A stretch of DNA of 64,000 nucleotides, taken from positions 7,659 through 71,658 of the forward strand of contig JBBBWG010003337.1 in the NCBI GenBank assembly GCA_037176905.1. Direction: 5' to 3'. This document shows, in pieces, positions 12,079 through 23,915 of the stretch (its first letter is position 1; each line of letters begins with the position of its first letter). The notes under the pieces are model-generated. The model was given only the letters and a program-made list of their open reading frames with translations. It did not search any database and was not told where the DNA came from. Origin of the DNA: Azolla pinnata (taxonomy: Eukaryota > Streptophyta > Polypodiopsida > Salviniales > Salviniaceae). The position numbers and the translations under genes are program-made.

Positions 12079-12470
12079 GTCCAAAGGAAGCAATCCCTCG
12101 TGGGAGAGAGGGCTGGGGAGTAGGGAGAGATTCCAAAACGAGGGCAGGCAGACGGATTGGCTGACTCACGGGAGCAACAAGAAAAGAAAGGAAGGAAGAA
12201 AGGAACAAAGCTGCTCTTTTTCCCTGTCTCCTATGCTTCTCCTGCTGCTGCGGCTGTGTCTTGCTTCTTTCTGCTTCTTTCTGCTGCTGCTGCTTTCTTG
12301 AGTCTAGGCTATGCAGGGGAGGAGACCTCTGTGCCGCGGTCTCTGTCTCTTATTGTTAGCATTGAAAGTGGCGATGGAGAAAAAAAGGAAACAGAGCAAA
12401 ACATGAAGAAGAAGAAGAAGAAGAAGAAGAAGACGATGATGGGAAGAGAGAGAATGGGTGCTAGAGAGAG
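12079..12470 (-). promoter_or_regulatory. Synaptotagmin leader and proximal promoter region
   Basis: On the minus strand this region is pyrimidine-rich. It holds CTT repeats (complement of 12401-12434) and CAG/CTG-rich stretches near 12238-12300. Such CT-rich stretches are typical of plant 5' leaders. No single TATA box or start site can be assigned with confidence. Confidence 0.45.
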
Positions 12471-12950
12471 GATGCCACATGGCACACATCTCCATGATGG
12501 TGGGCGTGGGCTCCATCCACCATGCATCAAGCACACACACATGCATGCATCCATGTGCATGCTCGCTGATTCGTCTCCGTGATGGTGGCCATCATGCATC
12601 ATACGCACTCTCTGCATGGGCCATGCATGTGTGCATGTATGATGGCCATGCTCTCGCACGACACGCATGCATACATGGCCATGCCACAAGCACCTGCCAC
12701 CGCCATGCAAATGCTTCATGGCATTGGCATCATGCATCATACCTCGAGATGCATGCATTGTGCGTCATAGGACATGATCAGACCTGCCCCATCTGAGCAC
12801 GGTATGGATCATCAGCGCATGCCATGCATCGTTCCTTGCGATGCATCGCGTGCATCGTCGAGTATCATAGATCCATCCTGCCTGCATTGGGCATACATAC
12901 ATCCGATGCCATTGCCATGCATCATCATACATGAGTCATGGCTGAGTTCT
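12471..12950. repeat. ATGCAT/CATGCATG-rich low-complexity block
   Basis: Dense ATGCAT, CATGCA and GGCCATGC words without a strict period, upstream of the synaptotagmin. CATGCA is the core of the RY element bound by B3-domain factors, but at this density the block is better read as a degenerate satellite. Reading frames in it follow from the scarcity of stops in CAT-rich DNA. Confidence 0.75.
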
Positions 12951-14949
12951 TCAGATTCGGTGGTTATTTGATCGGCATTCTTATAATTGAGGCCGATGAC
13001 CAGCGGAGCTTCATGCCTCGACAACGCCTGTTATGGGCATGACCTCGTGGACCAATGTGAAGGTTGATTTTGATAAGTTTGGGCAATCCATGCGATACCG
13101 AGTCGTGTCAGAGCAAAGACGCGTCTATAATTCGGAGATTACTGAACTGCGATCGCCGCAAAAAACTCGGAATAAGTTGCCGCAGAAAACTCCAGAATAA
13201 GTTAATTGCCATAGACTGCGGTGAATGCTAGAAAATTTGAGAATCGCTTATCATAGATGATCGAGACCATTTGAAGAAGATTTGAAGAAGGCGTTTAGAT
13301 TGGTTCGAAAGTAAGGTTATGCCTATGACAGATAGTGCATCCCTGCTCACTCCTCCGACTTTCTCTCCTGCGTCTGAGGAATCAGCATGCCGCCTGGGAG
13401 GACAAGGGCACATCGACGAGAGGACAAATCCGAGTACGTAATCGAAGCATGTTTATGTTCTTGCGTAAAGTTTACGATCCTGGCGCCTGTCGGATTCTTG
13501 TCTTCACCAAGGCCATGTTTTAGCAGCATTCATCAGCCAGGATCAACTGCGTTCTCGTGTTCCTGAGGCTGTGCTTTTTTTTTTGCTCCCACTAGACATT
13601 TTGCTTCGAGCGAAGAGAGAGCTCTTCGATCGCCACCCTACGCAAAGTTGTCGACACGTCTCGAAAGCACCCGCCTTTGAGTCACGGTTACCTCATTTTG
13701 CATTGGGCATCGGCGCCGCAATGCTCGGTAGAGCGCGCAAGAAATGATTTTGTAAGCTACCATCCGAACGATTTGGGCTCGTAATGGGGAAAATAAGCAA
13801 TTCCACGATCGCGCCCGAGGTGGTGGTTCTACTGTAGTAGCCCCGTAACCATACTGGCTGACAACTTCGGTTTATGAGCACCACATGTTTTTTGTCCCCA
13901 GTGTTTCCTTCTTTCATGATAATTCGCTCGCATGTGATATATCCCATGCATTTGTTTTTTGCATTTTTGTGATGGAGTCTTTCCTTCGTTGGCATCGATC
14001 GATCCATGACCCTTTTTTCTATTTTTAAACCGGCGTTACAGTTTCTTAGTTTTTCTTGCTTATGCTTCTTCTTCTTCTTCTTCTTCTTCTTCTTCTGTTT
14101 TGAATATCCTATCATTAGTTATCAAAAGAATGCCTTAAAAGGGTTATTATTGTTTGTCGCGCAAAGCCTTGCAGCTGTCTCCATAATTACTTTAGGTTCT
14201 AAAACAGTACGAAACCCATTATACACACATCTCGTAACAAGAGCTACAACAACAACAACAACAACAACATGGTGATGATGATCGTTGCCGTCGTCGTCAT
14301 CTTCTAAGGGCTATCCCAAAGGCCACCCTTTCTCATTTGGAAAGTAAAAAATGCCTTCACTTGAAAGGGCGATTCGCAAAAGCTTCCAAAGTCTCAGTAC
14401 CTTTAAAGACCAGGTTTGCAATGGTACCAGACACTTTGTCGGCTCAGGGAGGCCAAAAGAAGAAGGAAGCAGAAGCTCACCGTCGATTACATCAAACTCA
14501 TCAATGCATCGAGCATATCTACATTGTCTGGGCTCAGTCTGAGTTGTCTGATCGATCCTTGAATATGCTTCGGCGCCTTTTAGCTACTGCTTGCTTTTTC
14601 CAGCGATATGATCAGCCTCTCCGCGGCGGTGCCCACCAAACACCCGTGTCATGTGCCCAAAGTTGGCTCGATGACCCTAACAAATCATTTGCTAGCGATA
14701 TGACACGATTCAAATCCCCCTTTGACTTGGCGAGAGAGTATACGAATAAGCTTACAAAATATCCGATGCGTTCACACTGGCTTGCAAAATTGATAAGAGG
14801 CTCTTCGCCTCGGGCAAACCAGAACATAACAATCGAATTCGTAGAGGGCCAGATCTTTGGCTCTTCCATCCCAAATCGAATCGGAGTCCGGAGCCAAACC
14901 AAACCTTACTTTGAATGATCTCAAATGTTTTAAATCAACAACTTTACCC
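12951..14949. other. Gene-free stretch with isolated simple repeats
   Basis: No conserved gene was recognised. It includes a (CTT)n tract at 14067-14098 and a CAA tract at 14247-14270. A 14337-14918 plus-strand open frame lacks an ATG at its start and has no recognisable domain. The 13000-14900 part is less AT-rich than the flanks and could contain a decayed gene, but no homologue came to mind. Confidence 0.5.
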
Positions 14950-15249
14950 GTATGGTCTAAACTAACTGTTACTAGTACAACATCAGAATCTAGAGAATGG
15001 TCAGTTTGGGAGGTTATCAGTTCGTCTCGCTTCAACCTCGAAACCGAAAAACCAAACCAAAGTGGAGCCTCCCAAAACCGAACAAAATCGAACTATCAGT
15101 CCCCTTGAATCGGACCAAAACGAAACAAGACTCATCGATGCGAAACAGAACCACAATTTTGTTCATGCCGAGCCAAACTGATCTGAAGCTTGGTTTCACA
15201 GGCTCAATTAAAATTGAATTGGGCCCATTGCTATGTGTATATGCCAAGA

Positions 15250-15540
15250 GCTCACCATCGTCGTCATATCTTCACCACCGCCATCACCATCACCATAACA
15301 TCACCATCATCATCGCCACCATCATCACCATAATCACTATCATCATTGTCACCTCCCCGTCATCATTTTCATCACTGTCATCAGCATCATCAACATCATC
15401 ACCGTCACCACCAGTATCATCACCGTTCACCACCGTCACCACCGTCACCACCAAGATCATCACCATCATCATCATCATCACCACCATTACAATGACCATC
15501 ATCATCATCACCATTACCATCACCATCATCATCATCATAG
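15250..15540. repeat. CAT/CAC trinucleotide array (copy A)
   Basis: Mixed CAT, CAC and CGT triplets over about 290 bases. The corresponding position of copy B (22342-22520) has a similar but shorter array with a different internal unit, so the array was present before the duplication and diverged afterwards. Open frames on both strands here are repeat artefacts. Confidence 0.9.
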
Positions 15541-16479
15541 GCCATATTTGCAAATAAGCAGAAAAGAAGGCCCAAATTTGACAAGGAAATCTCTAGAAGC
15601 TTGGTCAGCTCATTTTTGTCTGCAGAAGAATCTTGCTGCCTTCGAGTTTTCTGCCGGTCGTTCTCAGGTACGATGATCCTTACTGATACGGTCTTCCTGT
15701 CGGTTTCCTTCATTCAGCGCGCACGCACATAGAACATGGCGTAAAGCATGGCTTATCTAACACAGATAGGACTACATAACCGAGTACTGCCAGAAGAAAT
15801 TCTTAATTTCTGCTGCTAGTTCGGAACCTATCAGACAGAAATCTTGATTTATAGTTAAGCTTTCGTTGAATCAACTGCCCAAACTTCCGGTTTCCTTTCG
15901 TGAAGATTCATGGTGGAGATACGGGACTAACGTCTTAGTAAGGCCAGTAACAACACATTTGAGACTTCGTTTGTATCCAAATTCATAATTTTATGATGTA
16001 TGATTGTCATAGCAAGGAGAACAAAAACGGGGGGGGGAGGAAACAAGAATGATGTAGATATTTAGGAATTAGTACATCCACGAGAGCTGGGAAAACTCTG
16101 AGGGAAGTACAATTGGCACCTGGATTTGTGTTTCACACAGTAACTGTTCAATGACAGAAGATCAAAAACTTGAAATGTTCTCCTTCCGTGTGTTCTCAAA
16201 AGTTACGACTTCTTTTCTACCTTGAAATTTGTAATAAATGGAGGTTCTCAAAATTTGCATGTATGGAAGTTACTCTAAACTTTACTATTCTCTCAATTCC
16301 GACTAGGCCAGCACATTATTTTCTGCCATTGCGTGTTCTCTATGCACGTGTATGCCTATGTAATTAGACATTTTCTTTCGAAATGAATCACAGACGACGG
16401 CGTGATTGTTTCTTTCCCTCATGGAAATGTTCAAGTTAGCACATAATGCATATTCCTGGGAAATGTGTGTATGCATTGA

Positions 16480-16595
16480 AGATATATGGGTGAGGCTTTT
16501 TGCTGCAAATTATGGATTCAAATCTAAACTCTAGTCTTATCTGAACCAGAGGCATGTGGGAATGCTAATTATGAAGTCCTATACTCCTCTACCAT
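16480..16595 (+). pseudogene. LCAT4 exon 1 remnant (host gene fragment)
   Basis: The stretch matches the end of LCAT4 exon 1 and the start of its intron 1 (23806-23915), including GGGTGAGGCTTTTTGCTGCA and GTGGGAATGCTAATTATGAAGT. The frame is interrupted and the upstream part of the exon with the start codon is missing. It cannot encode a useful product by itself. Confidence 0.85.
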
Positions 16596-16600
16596 TGGCA

Positions 16601-18311
16601 ACCTATCCTTAGCATCCATCTAGAACCGAGTCTTGCTGATGCATGATTAGGAACATACACATTCAGCAATCCCCACTTTCCTGCGCCCTACCAGGCAGGA
16701 ACACTTCTTTAAGTATTATAGAGGACCACCACTTATCTGCTATTGCCATGCATACATTGCCCCTTGTCTGATGTGGACCTGTATCTGTTACCAAAACATG
16801 CCCCAAACTCCTGTCAAAATGGAACCATATGATGCTACTCTTTCCGTGGATGGGTGATGTTCCTGGATCATCAAAATATCTATACTCCCCCCCACTAGAC
16901 ACCTCTGCAGATGCTGCCTCAAACGATCTTTCTTTTTCTTGAAAGTCTAGTCACAAACCTCATGCTAACCACTAGTAGAAAGAATCTTGTAACCTCCGTG
17001 CCTTCGAAGAAGACACAGATGCTCCAGCAGCAGCACCCTCACCTCACTCACACATTTGATGTCCAGAACTTCACAGCCTTCGCGGATAAGCCTATAATGA
17101 TGATGCCTTCTAGCTTTTGTTTGTCCCTCTGTAGTGCCTTCTTCATGTATGTACATATACCCAATATCAAAGGGTGACAATGTTGGGACTTGAATAACAT
17201 AGTGCCTTCCATTGCATCCAAAGTTTTCACCATGTAAACTGTAGCTTTCTCCAATCTCATCTGTAGCTTGGTGATTGGAGCCTGTGATTACACATACTAT
17301 TGCATGGTGCATCAGAAAATAATAAACTTTTAAAAGGAATATCACCAGAAGGATTATCACATAGGTGGATAAGTGGGGATAATGACTGGCAAAGGTAGCC
17401 ACTTGTTTAGAATTTTTTGTTCTGGGTGATAGTACATGTCATATGTTAAGGGAGCGAACCTATTTCATTCCAATAAGACAAAGACTGTTATGGTCTTTTT
17501 ACGCCTCCAAATGTATTAATTTGTACAAGAGCAATGGGGGACGATGATATATATTATTATTTTGAAATAGTATATTTATAGAAAATTAGTGATATCTATT
17601 ATCAGCAATGAATTGGTAATTGGTAGAGATTGTAGGTCGAGAAAAGTTGAAGTGTTGGCCATTCATTAAAAAATAAGTTATTGATCATATCCCAACATCG
17701 ATTAGTAATATTTCAAAAGCTTGGGCGTTCAAGGCTAAACCGTTAAAGAAATTGTCGTAGGATTGACCTCTTATTTCTAGATAGAGATGAACAATTAGAA
17801 AAACAAAAATTTCAATATCCAGTTAAAATTGGATGCCATATTGTAGAAACACAATGATTGACAGACCTTGTAACACAAATCTTTTAGTACCCGTATGTAT
17901 TATCTAATTGATTCATATAGAATTGTATACGTCTGTATATGTATATTTTGTGTGTATACATATTTTTATGCATATGAGTGTGTATATGCATATATTGTAT
18001 CTATAGATTTGCAACATGTGTATGTATATGTGTACAAATAACAAGTATTTGGATTGAGATGTGCATGTGTATTGGATTGTTTATGAGCATAGATTGAATC
18101 AATATAAACTAGTAAGCTTGTCTAAGAGCGTGTGGTTGCGATTAAATGAAACAAATTGCTCGGAACGAGTGTGTGAACAAACTAAGAGTCTCTAAACTCA
18201 ATAGTTTTTTTTGTTTTCGCTGTATGATTTGTCTATAGGAGCAGAGAAAAAGAAGAAGAAAAGGCAAAAAACATACTGAAAGTTATTTTCAAGATATAAT
18301 TGTTGAGCACG
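16601..18311. other. AT-rich intergenic stretch upstream of the Mpo1-like gene
   Basis: No gene recognised. AT-rich, with a TATG/TGTATA alternating stretch at 17920-18030. The last few hundred bases are the Mpo1-like promoter and leader. No firm TATA assignment can be made in such AT-rich DNA. Confidence 0.55.
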
Positions 18312-21300
18312 ATGGCTTTGCTTGACATTGAGAAGCATTATGTATTTTACGGGTCTTATCATGCACACCCAACCAATGTGCTGATCCACACCATATTTGT
18401 TTGGCCAATATTTTTGACTGCCCTCTTGTACATTGCGTTCACACCAACAATATGTCCGTTGCCATTGCCACATGGTCTGCTACCTTTCCAAGAATACATG
18501 GTGGTGAACTGGAGTTTTCTGTTAGCATCTCTATATGCTATCTTCTACGTTCTACTGGACAGAAAAGCGGGTTCTCTTGCAGCTTTGCTTTGCTTTGCTT
18601 GTTGGATTTCTAGCAATGCCCTCGCCCAAAAATTAGGGTTTCCTCTTGGTTGGAAGGTGACTTTTCAAAACTTTCAATTTCGCTTCTTTAAGAGTCTGGG
18701 TGGTAAAAGCTATAGAATAAGAACACTAATTTAGCTACTTATCTATTTCATTAGTTAGTACAAATATAGTAGCTAGCTAGCATATCCTGGAAGCTATATA
18801 TAAGTTTGTGCTGATAATGTGAGTACAAATATAGTACAAATAATTAGTGCAAATATAGTAGCGAAATGATAACTCACTATTTGATTGATCGGGATACAAA
18901 ATGAGACTCGTGAGAAACAAGATAACAAGAAGATATTAACGTAAATGAGGACAACTGTGTGTGAGTTTCAAAGGATTAAGGAGCCAAACAATAACACGAT
19001 TATGCCACAGATAATATACATACAGATAAAACCATGAATATTATATACAACTTATTTGCATTATGCTCAACAAAATAATTTAATATGGGGTGCATGGGCT
19101 ATATAAAAACGTGTCTCCTAACAAAAGTTTTATTCCTATTAAGAATGTTAGAGAGAGTGAGTATGTATACAATGTCCACTTCTCTAATACAAAAACATTT
19201 ACTTATTCATTAAAAACAAGGGTTGATTTTATAGCACAAGACCCACCAGGATGTGGATCCTCTCACATGCTTTTTTCTAGAGAATCTGCATGTAACACTA
19301 AACCTAACGATAAACATAGTGGTCTATTAGGTTTGTGTGACAGCTATAGCTTATCTCTAAATTGATCAGAATATAGTTTATGATGTAAATAACATAACAT
19401 TATTGAAGCGAATTAACTATGTCATTGATAGGTATTAGGTTTCTATTCTCATGTTTTTGCCCTTTTACCTTTCCTTAGAAGTTCATGAGTATATAGTTAT
19501 TGTCAATTTTACAAAAGTCTTTAATTTTTGTATTACATACAACAGGTTGTGCTCATTTCGCAAATACTTTGTTGGGGTGGGCAGTTCATTGGCCATGGAG
19601 TATTTGAAGTAGGTGAATTTTCTTTTCTGCTATCATTTTTTTTGGTTATAACACACTCAAAGGTATTATCAATGAAGGTGTGTTGAAGTTGGTGCTTTTT
19701 CGCTTGGTGTTGAACTTGAGCCACATAGCTTCACATGTAGCAATTGTCAACCTCTATAGTTGATAGAGCTCATTACCACAGGAAACCTTTTTTACAGTTT
19801 GTGAGTGAACACAGAGCGTTTGGTCAGCCACTCATATGTTGAAATTTTGGCCCAATCAAATTCGTTTTAGTCTTTGAGTTGGACTGGAGCTCATAGTTCT
19901 ATAGAATTGTTATTTGGTGTGCAATGCTATTTAGATACTGCATTTCTTGCCTAACACAATGGATGTGCACATCCTGTGGTTCCTAGGTGAAATGTCTTAG
20001 GAGTCCAGTCTTGTAAGCTACCGTAGGACTGAGTGATTGTTGCGTAGACAAGAGTGCCTTCCAATATACCTTGCATGAGCACAAATAACGGAGATAGACT
20101 TCTTCTTGCATCAAGTTGTAGAGGTTTTTGATTGTCCGGAATCTATGGTGTCAAATTCAGCACAAGCGCAAAAATGCATTGCCTCTTTTCTTTGTATTAG
20201 AAATACTGGAAGGCTAGATCGAGTGCAAATGAGCAGCGCATGAGAGATGGCTTGGTTTAATAGGAGTCAAAATAATCTTTTACATAGAGGAGAGGGCTGA
20301 ATACCACAATCTTCTTTTCATTGGGTGCAAAGGTTCTCTCCTTGCATATGACAAGGAAGCTGGGCACATAGCATGATAATGGTAAGAGGTGTTTGTGTAC
20401 ATGTTAGGCATACCGCATGTTTTCACACGTGTAGTTCAAATAAATTTCCCAAAACTTTGTATGCCAATAATAAAAGTTAGTCATTTAGCTTAAAGAATGA
20501 TAAAATTCACTAGGCAAAAATTAATAAAATTTATTTAGATAAGTACAACACACCAAAACTGTACCCAAATGAACTTTATATGTATATCTATCTATTTACT
20601 TATCGATATATTTATAGCTATCTCTATCTATCTATCCATTAAGGTACCTATTTATTTAGCTGTAGCGCATATGTATCTGGTCAAAGTGCAGTGTGGGTAT
20701 GTTGCACTGGAGTTCTTGATGTGGTCTTGTCCTTCATCACTCGAGCTAGCAGGGTTACATGCTTACAATTGTGCAGAGATCGTATGTTATTAGGAATTTC
20801 CATTATTTTTGGCCATTCTCTAGTTTTCTTTGGACAAGGGCTTTTGTGATCCCATGGACATTTTGGGATTTTTTTCTTTATTTGTTTTCTTAACTAATGA
20901 AAGGATAATTATAATTAAAAAAACAAAGAAAGAAATGAAGCAAAATAACTATAAATCTAGACAAGTAGGTTTTAAAGCTAAGGTGTTTTTAGTCCAGAAG
21001 TACGTGTTCCAGCTGAGGGAAAATTCTGTATATGTTCTCACTTGTTGTTTTCTTGGAGTTCCAGGGTAGGAGCCCTGCACTCCTTGATAATCTCTTCCAA
21101 GCATTTTTCATGGCACCATACTTCGTTCTCTTCGAGGTACAGGCACAGAATACTCCAGTCATTTGGTGCTTTTTGGTCACAATTATTTATTTATCAATGT
21201 TGATTGGAAAGACATCAAAACAAGTTTTATATAGACTCAGGCATGAATGTTTTTTATTTGTTCAGTTTGTGGAATTTCTTTTGATGCTATGTATAGGTCT

Positions 21301-21416
21301 TGCAAAATTTCTTTGGATACGAGCCATACCCTGGATTTATGAAGAACGTTGAGCCCAGAATCCGAGAGAATATTGCTCAATGGAAGTCCCGAAAAGGCAC
21401 AAAGAAGCAAGCTTGA
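18312..21416 (+). CDS. Mpo1-like / DUF962 membrane dioxygenase
   Basis: Four exons: 18312-18656, 19546-19608, 21065-21136 and 21297-21416, all in phase 0, giving 199 residues. This is the usual length of plant YGL010w/DUF962 proteins. The yeast member Mpo1 is an iron-dependent dioxygenase of the endoplasmic reticulum that shortens 2-hydroxy fatty acids in phytosphingosine breakdown; that activity is inferred here. Exon 1 has the conserved EKHYVFYGSYHAHPTNVLIH with its histidines, and three hydrophobic segments. Exon 2 has GQFIGHGVFE with another conserved His. Exon 3 has SPALLDNLFQAFFMAPYFV, a further membrane segment, and exon 4 has FFGYEPYPGF and a basic tail. The ATG at 18312 aligns with the family start. 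Intron 2 is long (about 1.46 kb). Confidence 0.92.
19609..21064 (+). other. Mpo1-like gene intron 2
   Basis: About 1.46 kb with a middle part (19700-20350) less AT-rich than the rest, which made me look for an inserted element. No domain, terminal repeats or target-site duplication was found. The 20570-20650 part is CTAT-rich. Confidence 0.55.
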
Positions 21417-22139
21417 GCTGAATCTATTGCTACACTTTGGAGGATGATGATGATGATGATGGAATCAAAGCTGTGCGTCCATTCCAATTATGCGCTTGAG
21501 ATATTGTTTGTGTTCATATTTGCTTTATTTTGTAAGTTTAGATTGCTATGTGATGTTATAACAATGTGTAGAGAGAATAGTTTTTGTGTTTATATATTAT
21601 CAACCAAATGGTCTTGGCATGCCTCCAAAGCTTCAAAACATTTACAAAACAATCGTCAATATAATTACATACCCTTGATATAATTACAAATAACAGTTTC
21701 ATTTAACTTGTGACTAAGAGAACTGAATTGTATACGTACATCTGGAAGCCAAAACAATTCCGAAACCACTTGGTATCATAATCTCTATTTTTTGAACTCT
21801 CGGTAGTGGTCAAAACACGCAATTAGATTGTGCAGAAAATTCATAACGTCACTAATGGATGTAATGAATGAGAGGCATTTAGAATCATTGATAAATAGGC
21901 CATAAGGTAGATAAATGCGTGATAAAATTTGGAAGGAACTGAGGTTCTTGTTTTATCATGCCTAAATTAAGAGTAACTTGTATGTTCATTGGTCAACAAT
22001 TCTAAACCAAGCCAGATCAGTTTAGTAAAGGCAAAAAATTGATCCAAGCTGTAGTTTAGATGGTTCCAGTGATGTAAATTATTGATTTTTACCAATATAA
22101 TGCATACGTGGTTATTATGTAAGTTATAGCATGCAGTTG
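21417..22139. other. 3' flank of the Mpo1-like gene, no gene seen
   Basis: Mpo1-like 3' UTR followed by AT-rich intergenic DNA. A GAT microsatellite (21443-21462) lies shortly after the stop codon. Confidence 0.6.
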
Positions 22140-23915
22140 AAACTAATGCACAACATCACAATTCAGTACACGGTCGAAGCCGAGAAAAAAGTTGTTTTGG
22201 TTTGGGAGGCTATCGGCGAACCCGAAACGAAACGGATTTCTTCAAACCAAACTAAATCGAAATTTGTTCGTGCTAAGCCAAACTTGGTTTCGTAGGCTCA
22301 AATCAAACCAAAATCGGGCCCTATACATCCACCGAGAGCATGAGTAACAATCCCATCATCATCATCACCATCAATACCACCACTACCACAATCACCATCA
22401 GAATCACCACCACCACCATCATCATGATTTAGAATCACCACCACCATCATCATCATGATTTAGAATCACCACCATCACCACCACCATCATGATTTAGAAT
22501 CACCATCACCATCATCATCATGGGAGGACAAGGGCTATATTTGCAAATAAGAAGAAAAACAGGCCCAATTTACGAGAAGGAAATCTCTACAAGGGCCCCC
22601 TCGAAGGAGATGTTTCTTTTCTCCTTGTCTGCAGAATTTTGCAGGGATTCTCGCAGAGCGGATATGCGGCGCGTTCCTTAGCGCAGTGCTCTCTCGCTGT
22701 TGCCTTTGATCTTTCTGCCATCTTTATCAGGTATCATTATCGATCCTTCATCTGTTGGTGATACTGTCGCCCTGTCGGTTTCCTTCAGTACGCACGCATA
22801 TAGGGCACGGCGTAAAGCACGGCATGAAGCACGGCGTAAAATAAGACACATATAGGCCTACATGTTCGGGTACTTACAGGATGAGGGGAGAAAATCTTAG
22901 CGCCTGCTGCTGATTTGGGACCTACCAGACCCAAATGTTGATTTACGGTTAAGGTTTTGCTGAATCAACAGTGAAGATTCATTGAGGACAGAAACAGCAT
23001 ATTTGAGGCCACTTCGTTTGTATCTAATTCATAATTATATGATCCATGATTGTCATAGCAAGGAGAACAGAAACGAGGGGAAAAAGGAAACAAGGTATGA
23101 TTTAGATATAGGAATTAGTCCATCCACTAGAGCCGGGTAAACTCTGAGGAAAGTACAAATGAAAGCAAATATTTTCCTTCTGTGATTTCTTGAAAGTTAT
23201 AACTTTTGTTATTAATGAAGGTTCTTAAGTTTTGCATGTCTGGAAGTACACTGAACTTGAACTATTCTCTCAATTCCAACTAGGCAAGTACGTTGTGTTT
23301 TGAAATGAATGACAGACGAGGGCGTGATTGTTTCTTTTTCTCATGGAAATGTCTGTTTTAGCACATAATGAATATTCCCATCTCATTTTCTTTCAATCTT
23401 TATGAGATTGCATGTACACATGTCTATTTTATGCAGCTGCACAGAATCCATTTTATTTTGAGGTTGTGGTCAGCAAGGGGTTGCGAGAGCATGTCACAGT
23501 ATTTTTTATTCTTCTCCATTATATTTATGATTCGCATTCAGGGTAGTTGTTCAACAAGAATGCAAGATAATTTAGCTGTAAACATGAATGAAACATTGCC
23601 AGATAGAACTTTATATTAACACATCAACAAAATTCACTGCCTACACAGTGTTCTTTCTGAGATATGTTGGAACTCAGAGGAAGATTCCAATGGCCATGGA
23701 AAAAGAAGGACCGTTATGTGAATCCAGACTTAGATCCAGTTGTTCTTGTTCCTGGGATTGGAGGCTCCATATTGATGGCTGTTGATGAGAAAGGACATAG
23801 AGAGCGTATATGGGTGAGACTTTTTGCTGCAGATCACGAATTCAAGTCTAAACTCTGGTCTCTATTTGATCCAGAGACAGGTGGGAATGCTAATTATGAA
23901 GTATTATACTTCGTA
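22140..23915. repeat. Diverged duplication, copy B (partner 14950-16600)
   Basis: This copy is attached to the intact LCAT4 gene and covers its upstream region, exon 1 and the start of intron 1. It keeps the ATG-bearing part of exon 1 that copy A has lost. Both copies contain the CAT array and the same order of short conserved blocks. It probably includes the LCAT4 promoter. Confidence 0.85.
22342..22520. repeat. CAT/CAC array with an internal 30-40 bp unit (copy B)
   Basis: CATCAC-type triplets interrupted three times by ATGATTTAGAATCACC, making a short higher-order unit that copy A lacks. Confidence 0.85.

Larger units (their letters stand above)
14950..16600. repeat. Diverged duplication, copy A (partner 22140-23915)
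   Basis: Collinear with the segment leading into LCAT4. Shared blocks include GGCCATATTTGCAAATAAG, CCTGTCGGTTTCCTTCA, AGCAAGGAGAACA, CTATTCTCTCAATTCC and GGCGTGATTGTTTCTTT, in the same order and spacing. Copy A lacks about 430 bases between 16456 and the exon remnant, relative to copy B, and has many substitutions, so the duplication is old. It ends inside sequence matching LCAT4 intron 1, so it arose from the LCAT4 side. Confidence 0.85.

Noticed and set aside
14337-14918. 193-codon plus-strand frame in the gene-free stretch
   Set aside because: It opens without ATG, has no recognisable motif, and its antisense frame is equally open; no homologue could be named. Kept only as part of the unassigned stretch.
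15250-15553. Ser/Thr/Ile-rich and Met/Val/Asp-rich frames
   Set aside because: Translation of the CAT/CAC array.
19700-20350. Inserted transposable element in Mpo1-like intron 2
   Set aside because: No terminal repeats, target-site duplication or protein motif could be found on either strand.
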